Source: Stercorarius parasiticus (taxonomy: Eukaryota; Chordata; Aves; Charadriiformes; Stercorariidae). Taken from it: a stretch of 64,000 nucleotides of DNA. The stretch covers positions 3,068 through 67,067 of the forward strand of contig VWZL01002562.1 of NCBI GenBank assembly GCA_013396915.1, written 5' to 3'. Under the pieces are notes generated by a model that saw only the letters and a program-made list of their open reading frames with translations, did no database searches and had not been told where the DNA came from. The position numbers and the translations under genes are program-made. This document shows, piece after piece, positions 38,502 through 52,239 of this stretch (position 1 is the first letter of the stretch; the number at the start of each line of letters is the position of its first letter).

Positions 38502-38622
38502 NNNNNNNNNNNNNNNNNNNNNNNNNNNNNNNNNNNNNNNNNNNNNNNNNNNNNNNNNNNNNNNNNNNNNNNNNNNNNNNNNNNNNNNNNNNNNNNNNNN
38601 NNNNNNNNNNNNNNNNNNNNNN
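38502..38622. other. Assembly gap (121 N)
   Basis: A run of 121 unknown bases. It follows a run of eight G (38494-38501) and precedes AAAAATT, so a homopolymer or GC-rich simple repeat probably stopped the assembly. The open frame crossing it is meaningless. Confidence 1.
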
Positions 38623-41600
38623 AAAAATTATTGCAGGAAAACTGAAGTGTCCTTTGAAAGCTGTATTTTTAGTTGTCTTGAATGACTGTACAGCGCTATA
38701 TGCAGATATTCAGTGTGTATAAGCCTGTGAATGTGCACATGGTTATGTTTTTACAGCAGAATCTCACTAATTCACCCTAACGACTGGGAAACCCACTGAG
38801 AAAAGCCAAATGGCATGAGTGAGCAAACAAATAAATAAGATTGAGGATATTTTATTCCAAGATGTATTTTATGCCTTTATTTTGACAAGTATCATGTTGT
38901 CAGAATGATTTATGGTATTTCATAGCATACCAGTAAATGCACTGTAGTATGGTTTCTTACAGTAAGAAAGTCTTAGTAACAATAGCTTTGCTTTACCTCT
39001 CCTTACAGAGTTTTTGCTGAGAAATAAGCCAAGACCACCAGTTTTATAGGAAACATAGGTCTTAGTCTTTCCTTCGGTAAGAATGAGTAACACTCTTCCA
39101 TTTGCCTCCATCACCTTTGCATAGGAGGTTGGGATGGCAGCAATTTTCTTGGCTATCGGTAGTCAAAACATGTTCAAACAGCTCTGAATCTGAAATGCAG
39201 TTTGAATAAAAACGAAAATTTCTATAGAAATTTTGTTGATTATAATCAGTTTTGAGAGAAGACATGTTCCAATGCATCATTTGACTTTCATCTCTCTTGG
39301 TATAATGTTGGAGTGTTTCATTTTGATGATGCTGAAATGTTTTAATTTATCCAGGTTTCTGGTTTTTGGATGTGTTTCTTTTTTTTTATTTTTTTTTTAT
39401 TTATAGTGTAGTTCTCATGTTTAGTATATGCTTTATCTTATATTTTGTTCCATTAGGGTAATTTTAACATTTTCAGAGTACCACTGTATATTATTAAAAT
39501 GTAACATTTCCATAAAATGTTTTCATAACTTCAATTTTGCAGGAATCTTTTAAGATTTCACTTCCCATCTGCACTCGTGAAAATATTGGAATTTCTCACA
39601 GAATAGAAATTCCAGGTTGCGACTATTTCTCCTGTCTTTTTTACTTTGGACTGGTGTGTTCTTGTGCCCTCCGGGGTCTGGAGACGCAATCCTGGCCAAC
39701 AGATTAGTGTATAGGATGCAGATGACGTCTTCAGACGTACACAAGGAGAAGGTTTTGGATGTTCTTTTGTTTTCCCTGTGACATCTGTATTGCTATCGGT
39801 GAGAATCGTTGTCTTGAACCTCGTTCCAGGGGATGTGTGTGCTCACATGCCTTCCCCTCGCAGAGGTTACAGCGCTGTGGCTGGAGTCAGCAGGCCATCC
39901 CGCTTGGTCCGTAGGAGGCCCTTTTGCAGGGAATTGGTTTCCTTTTATCCTTATTCTTGCTCACTTTAAAAACAAAGCCCAAACCAAACAAAAAAATAGA
40001 AACAGAAATAAAACAAACAGAAAACCTTGAAAAAGTTTCTTCTAAGGGCATTTTTAGACTAATGATCTCTGGTTGTGTATCTGTTGCTTGTTATCTTCAT
40101 CATTTCTTATTTCTCTCATTTTCTAATGTGGAGAAACTCATATTTCAGCTAGATTTTTTAGCTTTTAAAGAAGTATATTAATTTATACTCCACTTATCAT
40201 GTTTGCTTTTTAATGTGCATTATTCTAAACAATTTGTGATGCAAATAATGTATATTGCATACAATTGGGGAAAAGTTATTGAATATATGCATCTATATGT
40301 AATACTGAAGCGGGATGTGCTTGGGACCAGTTTTATTAAGAGGAGCCATGGTTCACGATCCCATTTGTGTCTACGTTCTCCTGTGATGCCATCCTTACCT
40401 GCCTCATCTATAGCTGCAGTAGGTCACATATCTAAATGCTGCCAGTAGTAAACGCAACGAATTACCTGATGGTCTTACGTCTGCAAAATGGAGGCTATTA
40501 AAAAAATCAGGATGAGCCCAGGCATGTTGAAGAAACCACTCATTGAGGCTGCAATTGCAATCAGGCCACTTTGCCAGCTGACTGTAACCACTGGATGTGA
40601 GACACGTTCCCTTGCTGCTTATGCAGGGAAATAATTTGCACCATCAGTGATGTTGTTCATCTCAAATGAGAGTAGGTAAAACAACAAAAGTGAAGACAGG
40701 TCTTGAGTTAATTGCTGTCATGGTCTGAGGGACTTCAAAGGAGTTATTTTACTGGAAGCCTCATTAAACTGAATGGATATTTTACTATACTGAACAGGTG
40801 GCTGAAGTGCTCCAAAGGGAAGTGTTTAAAGATGGGAACCACTTCCAGGACTCCCTGTACCCATGAAACTGCCAGGGCGGTGGGGACATCCAGCTCCAGG
40901 GACACCCAAGGTGGGCCAAGGGGTGGCCATGTGGCAGGGGGGCTTTTGTAGCTACACTTCATGCATGTACACATGCTGGAACATGCTTGCTGGATGCTGT
41001 CAGGAACTCTTTTGCTGACATCAAACATCCCGCGGCTCCGTCTTCCCTCTAAAATTTTAGCCTGTTGCTCTCAGAAGACTCCTGTATGTGAGCTCTGACT
41101 TGTCTGCTGAGACCTTTGCTGCTCTTCCCACCAAATACCAGTTTGTCTGCACAAAGCTATCCAGTCCGTGGTAATAGTTAAAGCTTTGTTGAGCTGCCGC
41201 ATTACCTTCTTAAAATACTTTAATTTTCTCTACCTTGCTTCAGGAAAAGTTTTGGAATGAAATTCCTCTGAACGCTGTATTTTCTGTTCACCAACAACCC
41301 TAGAGCTTGGGTTTGGATAGTCTGCTGCTGAGTGGATTTGCTGTAGCGTGTTGCTTTCTGTAACAGCCACTTCTGTCAGCTCTTCCTAAAATTTTGTCAT
41401 TTATGGAAAAGGGAGCAACCCCCCACACTGGATGGTGATAGCAACACGCTGGCCACTGGTTTTCTCTCCTTCTCTCTCATGACAAGGGAAGTTCAGATTT
41501 TCTCTATCTTTGATTATGTAGGGATGCTTACTAATCACACAGGTGTAAAATTGTTTGAAGAGCGAGAGGTTTGAAGTCAGCGTGGGCTGTGGAACATCCA

Positions 41601-42394
41601 AAAAGAGAGACCCACCATACAAATCAATTGTTTGCCCTTGGGAACGCAGTTATCAGCAACAACAAAAAAATGCTTCTCCTTAACTTTAAATCACAGGAAA
41701 TAGAAACAACAGAGAAATATAAGCTGCAAGCAACAAGGCAAGATTTGGGATACCCTTCTTATGGAAGCAACAGCACCAGAAGACCTAATGTATCTCTAAA
41801 GCACTGCTTGATTTTCACAGAAAGTGGATATAAGTTAGGATAAAATTTATAAATAAGCATAAGATGTCTGTAATTTCTGCAGCCAGTGAAAATTAATAAA
41901 ACCTAAGGCTAGCTGTTTTATAAAACTGAGCAAAGTGTGTGAAACTATCCGTAGAGTGTTTGACATGATGAATGATGATGGATTCAAACTCATCTGAAGT
42001 TCTTTAGGAATAATAGCAGCATAAAGTACTTTCTATAGGGTACTTAAATGTGCCTGAAACAGAACAGTGTATTGAAAGTTGCAGATTATGCTAAGCATGA
42101 CAAGTATGTATGATTGGAAGGTTTCTGTGTTGGGATTATCAGTTTTCGTTTACCTTTTCTCGGTTCTTTAATCTTTTGATTTAAAGACCCATCCAGAGAT
42201 AAGAAAAAAAACAAAAAAAGGCTGATTCCTGTAGTTGTACTACTGAGATAGTAAATTCCCTCTTACTTCGAGAAAATCAGCTGTGTCTGATGCTACACAG
42301 GTGTTTTTCTTCTGGAGTAATGAACATCCTCCTTGAGGAACAGCCGGTGGGAGAGGTGCCTGAGTGGCAGCAGGGTGGTCGGATGGTCGGCTAC
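38623..42394. other. AT-rich noncoding DNA, no gene seen
   Basis: No recognised gene. A-rich low-complexity sequence lies at 39967-40026 and T-rich sequence at about 39378-39402. A GC-richer patch at 40835-40950 has open frames on both strands without recognisable motifs. Confidence 0.55.
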
Positions 42395-42449
42395 GGCTCG
42401 GCTCGGCTCGGCTCGGCTCGGCTCAGCTCAGCTCAGCTCGGCTCAGCTC
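42395..42449. repeat. (GGCTC/AGCTC)n pentanucleotide array
   Basis: Eleven pentamers in the order six GGCTC, three AGCTC, one GGCTC, one AGCTC. The complementary strand reads GAGCC/GAGCT. Block-wise spread of the A variant suggests slippage after one mutation. The Gly/Ser/Ala/Arg/Leu open frames across it are artefacts. Confidence 0.95.
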
Positions 42450-45400
42450 ACTCCTATGAATGGGAAAGAAAAATCCCACCATGTGGTGCCAGTTGCGGCT
42501 AGTGAGTTTTATGTTAATGCAGTTGCAGATGTAGTTTTTTTAATTTTTGAAATTTTTTTAAAAAGTGGTTTTTTTTTTTTTAATTTACAGTCACAGCCCT
42601 TGTGGCTAAATGTGGCAGCTGAAGAAAATATGTGTGTAAGTATACTGAGTTGCCAGGGTGCTGGAAATCTGTGCAATCGCGAGGGGGCTGAAGCAGAGTT
42701 TTAGAAGTAAAATGGCCCTTCTGCAGAACTCCTGCCTTCCAGTTCTCTTTGTATCTCTGGAGTGTTGTAGTCTTGTTGAAAAGAGAGTGAGAGATTTTGA
42801 TGAAAGGTTTTTATAAAAGTATGACGAATACAATCTGCATTTGTCACCGGTTCGGAAGAGGAAAAACTTGTGCAATACACAGATCAATTTGCAAGACCGT
42901 AAGGTTTTCAGCTTTCCCTAACCTTTGCTACCATACTGCAGCAATCTGTTCCTTGAATGTGTTGATCCTCCTAGGTCTATAAGAGCCTTTGAGGCAGAGC
43001 TAATTTTTTCAGCATAGACTATAGAGGCTTGTGATTTTAGATCTGAATGTCCCTTTTTCAACCCTGCTACCAGTGACCCACTGCATAGTGAGTGTCTCAC
43101 ATTATAAAGTGGTTATTCAGAGAGGGCTTTGACCAATGCTATCTGGAGGGTGGAAGATGCTTTCCTGGCAATGGGATGTGAACATCATGGGGCAAATTTT
43201 CAGCCAGGATAAAAATCCTGCTTGGTCGCTGCAGCTCAATGGGCATCTGTTAATTCATGTGGAAAATTCGCGACCCCAGCAGGATCACAAAGTTCATGTC
43301 CTTGACTGAGTGCAATACTTTGCAGTTTGAAATGTCTTTATTCCTTTAATTTCCTTGAATTTAAATTGTTCTGTAATTCCTTTAAATTGTTTTATACCAA
43401 AACCTACAATATTCTCCATGAAACCTTTGAGGAATGTTCCATGTGTTCTTTCTTTCTCTTTTATTACGTTATTGCGTTTCCATAGGAGTAGGAATATTGA
43501 GCCCTGAGAGCTCACCTGGATCCTCTGCTCGTAGGCTGTGTTCATTGTGTGAAGAGGTTAAACTCCGCTGTTTCTGGTATGGCCATTCAGCACTTTATTT
43601 GGTTATTCTTGAAGAGCCTCAATCTTTTATTTTTAATTTAGTTACATCACAATTTTGAGGAAACTCTCTTAGCTGAAGAGGTGGCTGACAGCCACATCTG
43701 GAGGACAGACCCGGGGGCTGCTTTGCCCACAAAGGATGTGCTCTGGGCACTTTTCTCTTGCTTTTTGGTGGTGAATTGAAAGGTGGAATTGCCTTGTGCT
43801 GGAAGGAATCCCCTGAGCAGAGGATTTGCAGGGTTCCCTTGCATTGACGCAGTGCAGCCAAGCACTCTTCAGGCGGTGCATCTTTCCTCCGCTCCTTCTG
43901 AGAGTAAGCAAGGTGTTTGGGAAGATGAATTGTCTGTGCTTTGCATTCAGCCTCGCACAAAATCTTTCATCCCGTTCTACAGGAGTATTTTTCTTTTCTT
44001 TGGGGCATCAGACTGCCATTAATACTGTAGTTGTACACCTCTTGAGGTAAAGGTAATTTGGCTTGATTAAAAAAAAAAAAAAAACAAAACCAAAAAAACC
44101 CCAAGAGTGTAAGGTGCTGTTAAGGAGAACAACAGTAGTGACCATCAGCATCATTTTGCAATTAGTTACGTAAGAATTGGGTAGGTGTGTATGGAGCTTT
44201 GCTATTGCACCAAAATGCCGGTTTTCAGCTAGCGAACAAGCCCTTTGTCTATCAGTCAGTCATGTCAACTGAGGATCTTCCCTCTTCCTTTATAATCCTC
44301 AGCCTGATCCCATCAAGGCTGGAGGCAAAACTGCTGATGGCATTAGTGATAGCACGCGTGGAGAGCAGTCCCGCGAGGGTCCCTGACTCCCGTCTCATTA
44401 ACACCTGGATTACTTCACCCTTTAATCCAGTCATTGGTACCCAAGCGCAGATGTGTTTTGCAGCTTTGCCATGTTTGATTGATTCTGTTATTTGTATATG
44501 CAGCTGTACCACTTTACTTATTTACTTATTTTAATATATTGCACAGATGCATACAAATGTATCTTGGAGACCTCCTCTTCTTCACAGAGAACTTCTCATT
44601 GGGCCTTCTACTGGGCGGTCAGGCAAAGTTTTCTTTACTACTGTGGATTTTATCAACTTGAAATCTAAACAATTAAAAAAGAAAAGAAGCAGTTCCAGGC
44701 AGCAAGGTGGCCCTTGAATGCCTCATTCAGGTTTTGCGTTTATGCACTGAATTTTTCATTTCTTTTTTACATGATTTTCTTCCACTTGTTACTTTATGTG
44801 AATCCATATAAAAGATGAAACAGACTGTTGAGGAGGAAATGTGGAAGCTGTTGGTACACAAAATGCTGTCAAATTCAGAAAGCAAGCAAATGGGCAGAGG
44901 TTTAGTATTTCCCTGCCCATCCCTTCCAATCTCTTTTGTTAATAACGACTTCCCTTACTTAAAGCAATTGCAGATCTAGAAAACAGCAGAAAAGCTTAAA
45001 TTTAGAAATTTGACTATCCAATGTGTGAGTAAAATTTGCCCTTGAAAAGGTCTGTCACCTTGCATGGAAAGATTTGACTTATAAATGATACCTGTATGGA
45101 ATTCAATGTTGAAAAGGTGTTGGGAATATCTCACAGTCATGAGCAGTGTGCATTGTAAATAGTTATAAGGTTATTGATAAAAAGATTTGTGGGTGGTTGT
45201 TCATAAACAATCTATTGCTCTATTGGACCTCAGAAAAGACAATTTTAAAAAAAAAGGTGTCTCTTTTTCCAGCATTCAAAACAACCTTTCATCTGTGGTG
45301 GCAGGACATTGCTCAACAGTGACTGGGTCTTCCCCGCTCAGCTGCGGGCTGTGTGATGTGATGAAAATCACTCCTAGCAGACAGAGAGCACCCGTCATCA

Positions 45401-46372
45401 GGAGGGGAACCTGCTCTCTGCTCTTCACAGGTGAAAGGTTCTGGCTGGAGTGAAAACCAATCCCTCGCATACCCCTGCCTCACTGTGACAGGGCTTCCCC
45501 CCGTCATCCTGGTGAGTGACATGGGACATCTGGCAAGGCCATCTCCTCTGCCTGCACTGCCCCTCTCTCACCATCAAGTCCCTGCTCTGGGTCAGATCAA
45601 GACCTGAAAACCAAGATCTGTTCCTAGCAGTAAGCCCATCAAATATAAAACCCTGTACTTATTTGAGAGCCATTTGTGTCATTAGCAGGATACTTACAGC
45701 CAACAATTTTAGACGTAGGCACATAATTAACCTTTTCCCAAACACAACCCCAGAGCACGTATTCTTCATACCGATGCTCTCTATGTCTTCCTCCTTTTCA
45801 CAAGCAAGAAGCCTTAGCTCCAAGCCAATATCAACCCTGCTATCTCTCCTAGCTTACCTTGCATGAAGTATTTTCTCGTTTGTGCTATTTTGACCTTCTC
45901 CAGCAGAAGGTGTGGTAGCCCTTTAGTGGAGCTCTGTGGAAGCAGCTTTGGGTCCTCCTTTTTCAACCAATGAGCATCCTGTTTGAGATGCTCTCTTTTC
46001 TGTTGGCCTAAAAATAAGAATTACGTTCCTCTGTTGCAGTCACATCTCTTGGTGAGTGAACAGAGCTTCTTGAAACCAGCAGGCTATACTGTATATTCAA
46101 TCTTCCTAGATTCCATTAACATTTTGTTAATGAAATAGTGCTTTGTCAAAGAGTCTTGAAAACTTAAAAGGGTATTTAAGCTTCTTCCATGAGTCAATAC
46201 CATGTAATGTCAACATTACCACGAAGGGATAATTCAGAGATGTCGCACAAAGCATGTGTTATGCCATTTGCAGTCTAGCAAAACAGCTCAGCATTTATGT
46301 TGTTTAATCCATCTTCAAAAATCTTTTGTTCTGAAAAAGTTTGAGATCAATCTTGTCAGTATTTACTGACAC
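42450..46372. other. Noncoding DNA, no gene seen
   Basis: T-rich run at about 42567-42580 and an A16 run with an A/C-rich tail at 44069-44103. Several open frames of 60-116 codons exist, all without recognisable motifs and with opposing frames. A possible decayed palindromic-family fragment lies around 43195-43255. Confidence 0.55.
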
Positions 46373-46438
46373 AAAGCTGATGTAAGTCGCTGTGCTCCTA
46401 TTGACTTCCTCTGAGTTGTAACGATTTACCCCAGCCTT
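46373..46438. repeat. MITE-like relic
   Basis: AGCTGATGTAAGTCGCTGTG, CTCCTATTGACTTCCTCTGAG and TGTAACGATTTACCCCAGCC appear in the inverted order expected of the palindromic family (GCTG-TGTAA-TCG / CG-TTTAC-CAGC). Diverged copy. Confidence 0.5.
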
Positions 46439-48120
46439 GAATTAAGGCCAAATTAGGCATATGAAGAACTTCTTATCAAACTTTTAAGGAATATAGGGCT
46501 GAATGGCACACATCCTGCAAGTGAAAATGTGGATAGAAGTGAAATAAATAGTTTGCAATGATCTGGGACAGTACAGGCACAATTTGAAGAGACTTAAAGA
46601 AACAGAACATTGTCTAAAACTTTGCATTTATGAAATAATGTACTTCTCTGGGTAGAAGTAAATAGGAAATACAGAAATAGAGAGTTCAGATCTGAGCTCT
46701 GGCAGTGAGGTTCAGCATGGTGATGTGGGAGCTAATTTCCAAAATGTATGTGCTGCAGTGTCCTGGGTTTACGTCACATTGCAGTGAGTCTGGTCAAGGT
46801 ACATGAAATCCCTCCTTCCATTCTTCCTTCCTTCCTTTTTTCAGTAATTCTGTAATCGTATCTACCACGTAAGGAAGTTGTTTCCTACTGGACGTTGCAG
46901 TAATGCTGTTTGTTTTACCTTTGTACGTTTTAATCCTTTTCCATTAAAACGCTGTGTAATTGATGTAGTTGAATGTAATGAAAGGTAGCCTCAGCTTTCT
47001 TTGAAGAAAATAGACTGCCTTACTTCATACTTGGCTGAATCCAAAATGCATTCCTGTGATTATTTCTTAGCCGCATTAAATCTATTTCAGTTTCAGACTT
47101 CCTGGATATATGGGGTCATTTCTGCAATACGTAAAATGATGTAAAGTTCTTCAAAAATATTTCACGTATTTTGGTGGCAAAGGTTTGTATTTCATTCAAA
47201 TTCAGTTTGGTTTTTTTTTTTTTTTTTAATCCAAGCCAGGCATTATGCAGATCAGCAGCACTGCAGACCTGCTGGAGGAGCTCAGCAGAAGATCCAGCGC
47301 TGCACCAATGATGTGAGTGGGGGGAAAATAGCCCTAATGTTGTATTACTGCTGGTGGGTCAGGTACGCCGAGGTAATTTGCAGGTTCCTTCTAAGTAAGG
47401 GATACTTTTTGGCTTGATTGCACACAGCAGGAAGAAAGATGGTATGAGGCTCTTGATTTATACTTTTATGCTGTTTTATAACCTGGGAAACATATGGGGC
47501 ATGCACCAATTGCTCTTCCTGTAAAGACCTATGGGGGGCTTGCAGCCTCATTGCTCCAGGTGAGGTCACAGCAAGAGCAGCAAAAATGAGAATAAAATAT
47601 GGAAGAAAGGAAACACATTGCAAAAACAGGCTTTGAAACAGTCTGAAAGCAGGTTGTACAGCATAGTGTGTGTTCTAGCAGCCTTATGGCAGGAAAGGGT
47701 CTCAAAAAGGTTAGCTCTTCTTGAGAGATGCCTTGTAGCAAACTAAGCTATACGTGGTGACAGATTATATGTAGTACATGCATAATTCTACAATTAAATT
47801 AAGATCTTGGAATTATCACCCAGATCCCAGTATATTTGATCAGATGCTTTAAAGGAATCATTTGCAGTGCTAAGTAGGAAAATTTGAAAAAACACAAATG
47901 TTACATAAGAAGGGGAATCAGGTATAAAGTTTATGATCCATCTTGGCCTGCTGTTATAAACTGAACTTGGAGTAAGCACGCTGAATCTGAAATACCACAG
48001 TCAGCACTGCAGCAAAATGAAGCATGTGGCAATGGAGGCAATGTTAAAAATCAGTTTAAAAGAAAAACCAAGCCAGGTACTTCTAATACAAAAAAATATG
48101 ATACCAGTAGTAATGTGACT
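46439..48120. other. AT-rich noncoding DNA, no gene seen
   Basis: Short (CCTT)n run at about 46820-46842 and a T15 run at 47214-47228. No recognised gene. Confidence 0.55.
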
Positions 48121-48420
48121 GTATATGTGAAGCGCCATTCAGACAAAGGCTGTCCCAAAGGCTTTACAGATTTTAATGAGACCACAACATAAGTCAGAGG
48201 AGTTGGAGAAAGGAGGGTAGAGGACAGATTGTAGGATGGTGTGCATTTTAACCTACTATTTAAAAAAAAAGAAAAAATAGGTCCTTGAAGACATTAGATA
48301 CTGAAGAACTATTACAGTTGTTAGAAACGGTATACAGAGACGGGGTTTGTACCTGAGGCAGTGAACGTTTGAAGGAGGTGGCTAGTGCCACATGTGTGAT
48401 GGGACGGGGATCAGGGTTAG
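48121..48420. repeat. Possible ancient LINE-derived segment
   Basis: GTGAAGCGCCATTCAGACAA, CTGTCCCAAAGGCTTTACAG and a following purine-rich stretch recall the 3' part of old CR1/L3-type interspersed repeats found in sauropsids and monotremes. This is a memory-based resemblance only, with no reading frame to support it. Confidence 0.25.
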
Positions 48421-49610
48421 AGCCTGCTAACTCAGGGCAGTGGGATTAAGTCCCATAGATGCCACTGCCCTCTCTCAGTAGCAAACATGAGATTTCCTTG
48501 CAGATGCAGAGCTACTTACATCTTATCAAAAAGCAGGCATTACAAAGATTTAATCTAAATTGTTTTTTTTTAAAAAAAAGTCAAGTGCCTGATACAAAGC
48601 TGCCACAGATAATCTGCAAGACTATCATACTTCTGCTTCACTTAACAATCCACTTCTGATTTCCTTAACATCGTCAGTGGCGTTAAACATCTGTTGATCT
48701 ACTTGTACATGAACCCGCATCTCTCCTTGTCTCCATTCTCCCCGTATAAAATGAGGAGAACAATACTTTCTTCTGTACTTTTCTATACTTCCCATGTAAA
48801 TGACAAATTCTGGGGAAAGCAGCTCTGTATTACTCTGCATTTAGACAGGGCCCATCCTAGCACAGCCCATATGTTATCCAGGGGCTTCCAGGTCTGATCG
48901 CAGAAGAGGTAATTGTAATTTCTGAACCAAGCGGAATATTTCTTCCATGGCATTAAATATGGCATTAAATTGGATAATTGAAACAAATCAGTGTTTTTAC
49001 CACCCTATCATATATTGAACAACTGCTTATTCTAGTTTCCTTGTTTCAGGTGTTTTGAAGAGAGGTCTGTGCTGGTCCAGCTCGTTGGAAACTTTTGTGT
49101 TCAAACCAGGAGGATGCTATAGATGGAGCTAATCTGTGAGTAAGTTTTCTGGAGGCCATTATGTCTCCTATAGTTTTGTTTTTTTTTTCTAAAGGAGACA
49201 TGGCTCTGTACATGTCTGTGTGTGAGGGAGAGAGAGAATGAGCATTGCCTAGAGGGTTTCAGTTATCACACTGTCTAAATATCCCTTATTTTTAGTTGGA
49301 GCCTTCTGAATATGAGATCCCACTACAGGTAGGTGAAGTGACCTCTTCGGTTTTGAATCTGCTCTTCTCTGGCAGATGCAAGGCTACAGCTTTGAACAGG
49401 AACCCCCTCCTGCTCCATGCAAAGCTCTTTGAATTGCCCCTGATACGCTTCTAAGGCTCCCCGGTTGCGTGCGAGGCACTTTGAAGATGAATGCCCCAGC
49501 GTAAGGAAAACATGAAACAAAACTTACTCCCTTATGTCAGAGTGTGAGGCAGATTTCTCAAAGATCTTCAGTACAATGGTTGCTCTTTGGTGGGTGAGAG
49601 GAAATAGGCT
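48421..49610. other. Noncoding DNA, no gene seen
   Basis: No recognised gene. A short GA-rich run lies at about 49224-49237. Confidence 0.55.
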
Positions 49611-49832
49611 GGTTCACAAGCTTGTAAAAGCAGAACAAAATTGCACAGGGCTATCCATTGGGTGGTAGATCAGGCGAAAGAAAGGCAGTTGGGGGTCTCC
49701 ACGATATTCAAGTCTGGCAACTTATTTCAGGTTGACTTCATTGGATCTTACTTGATGAAGACAAATTTATTATTATTAATTTTTCCTCCTCCTGAAGTTT
49801 GCTATATTTTCAAATTGACAGATGTGCCATGA
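49611..49832 (+). pseudogene. Possible relic of a retroviral-type integrase (weak)
   Basis: An open frame after a stop at 49605 contains LFQVDFIGS and, about 20 codons on, CYIFKLTDV. The spacing and letters recall the start of the retroviral or LTR-retrotransposon integrase core, where an Asp after a Gln/Ile-Val pair is the first catalytic residue and a Tyr-rich strand ending in a Val-Asp-like pair follows. A low-complexity insert (TTATTATTATTA and CCTCCTCCT) separates them. The expected upstream zinc-binding Cys pair is absent, and I see no further integrase motifs, LTRs or other retroviral genes. It is non-functional in any case. A chance match cannot be excluded. Confidence 0.2.
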
Positions 49833-52239
49833 CCTCTGAGGGGGAATATTTTTCTCTGTCTCCATGAAAATCACCACAGCCCAGCTCGTTAGGCTATATG
49901 TAACCACCAAAATTTTCTGGTACCTCTTGGATGTGACCTAGAGTCCTGGGAGCTGAAGAGCCAATGGGTCCTTGGGAGAGTGGTAAAATGGAAGGCAGTT
50001 TTCCTTTATCTGCACAGTTCTGAATATTTCTGTGATAATTGTCATGAAACTCCCCGTTAACGTGTTTTTTTAAACATGATGGGTCAGCTCTGCTGGCCCA
50101 GGTGAGTGGTCATGTATGATCCAGAAGTTTTCATTGCCACCAGATGAATGAATCCATTTCCTTGAAGGGTTAACGGGCTTACAGTGTAAAAAATTGAACT
50201 GATGTCCCAGGGTAGACTAGGTGTAGAAACAGAAGGGAAGGGGAATGTTAAAAGAGATTTTTTTTTTTTGTTTAAAAAGGAGAGATTGGTTAATAGAAAA
50301 TGGTGATATTCTTCTCACCCCTTTTAGATGACAACTACTATGCAAACGTGTGAACTCCCTGTAAAGTAAATGGAGAAAAGCAGAACACTCTGGGCCACAA
50401 TTCTTTTCCTTATATGATAGATCTTTCTTCCTTCCAATCAATTAATTGCATCCTAAAAACATCTATTTCTCACCATTGACTTTAAAGGGATTTTAGATGA
50501 CTAGCTCAGATATAACTGTCTACACAGTAAGTGATTAAAGTTGCGTTAGACGAGCTGGCAGACTACATGGATTTTTTTTTTTTCTTCCTTCATGCAAACC
50601 CTAAATCAAAAGGCATCTCATCAGAGTATTATAAAATACAGCTTTCAGAGGGATAGTCTTCTACTTCCATATTCTGGCATCTGAAGGGAGGAGGGAGACT
50701 CCCATCAATTTAGAGAGAGGTAAAGATTTCATCTCCCTCTAGAAATCATGGCCATAATGGGAAATTCAGACATTTATGAGATTTGCTTAGCCGAGGCATA
50801 GCTGAGCATGTGGAGGTTTCTGTTTGTCTTTATAGTATAACAGCAAAAGCAGAATAAAAGACTATTTTTAGGGGTTTTATTTCTTCCCCCCACCCCCACC
50901 CCACTTTTTATTATGCTACTGGCCCAACATGTACCTGGGGAGTGTAGATACAGTGTGTGTGACATTATAAACCACCCCTCTCCTTGTGACTGGAAAATAG
51001 GGATAAACTGCAGGTATTTATTAATGGGAAACCTCTAAACAAACATTTACGAATCCACTGGAGATGAATTCTCACAAAAAACCCCCATGCAAGTCATGCC
51101 TCGTTTATGTTTGAATTTTAAAAACCGGTAAAGTTGTAAGTCATTTAAGCATGACGTAACAGTTTCCGGCAATTGGTCAATATTTCTCTTGGGTTTCAAA
51201 AGTTGGCAAACCTGATACACTACACATATATAATACATATGTGTATATATATAAAAATAAAGAGATAGATATACATATATATATACAGTCAATATGAATT
51301 TCAAGGACAAGAGAGACTGAAGCAAAGGGTGACTTATTTTAGTGTTAAATCGGAAAGGGACTCGAGATAGTGCATGTATTTGTTTCCTCTAATTGTTAAT
51401 TTCTTGACAATAATGGGTAAAGTATCAAATTATTATTTAAACATCTAAATAAAGCGAGTGTCCCTTTTCATATGTGTAAGTAATGCTCTTCTGCGAAATG
51501 ATAGGCATGACTGTATTTTTTCCTAATTGAATCTGCATATCTTTTCCTCTGATGGTCCACTGCTGAATATTGATGGTTGCAATAATTGGGTCTTTACTGG
51601 TATATTGTGTTTTCTCTGCAATTTTTCAACTTTCTGCAGTAAATCCTTTTCAAGTTTTACTTCTTTTATGGTCTGGTATTTACAAAAGTTGCTAATTCTG
51701 GTGGAGCTGTAGGACGGTGAATAAGACTCAGTGTTTTGATTTGTTGTGCAAGTCATGTATTGGTAGCTGGTACCTCTCCTTTTATCTTTTCTAGTAGAAG
51801 TAGCTCAGTTGTTACTGTCTATATTTAGCAAGCAAACAGCCTTTCTCCTCTGTTTTCTTGTATTTGTCCCTTCAAGGGTTGGTGGCACTCAATGGTGAAT
51901 AAATGCAAGAAAATCTAATAATACCTGTCTAATATAACCATTTATCTGGTATCATATTTTATTTTAACTCTTAATGCAACTGTATAATCATAGCTCCATG
52001 GCTATAATTGGATTTGGAAGTATATTTGTGCCATTTAATTACATCTATAGCATTTCTATAAGCTTATTCAGAGTAATTAGTAATCTTATAATTTTTAGTG
52101 GAATCATATTTTATATCCACTGTACTCATCTTTCTCTTCAAATTCTTCAACACATTTGCACCAATTTTGCTTTTTACACTGGAATTTCTGGCATAAATAA
52201 TCATTAAGATTTTTTTTTTTCCACAGTGAATGTGAACAG
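49833..52239. other. AT-rich noncoding DNA, no gene seen
   Basis: Contains a TA/TG-rich microsatellite-like stretch at 51223-51287 and T runs at about 50260-50270 and 50573-50583. A weak palindromic-family fragment is possible near 50350-50400. No gene recognised. Confidence 0.55.
51223..51287. repeat. TA/TG-rich microsatellite-like stretch
   Basis: Interrupted alternating purine-pyrimidine sequence with ATATATAT and TGTGTATATATATA blocks. Low complexity. Confidence 0.75.

Noticed and set aside
38465..38722. Open frame spanning the N run
   Set aside because: More than a third of it is unknown bases; the frame has no meaning.
42290..42704. Open frames with Gly-Ser-Ala-Arg-Leu repeats
   Set aside because: Translations of the (GGCTC/AGCTC)n array.
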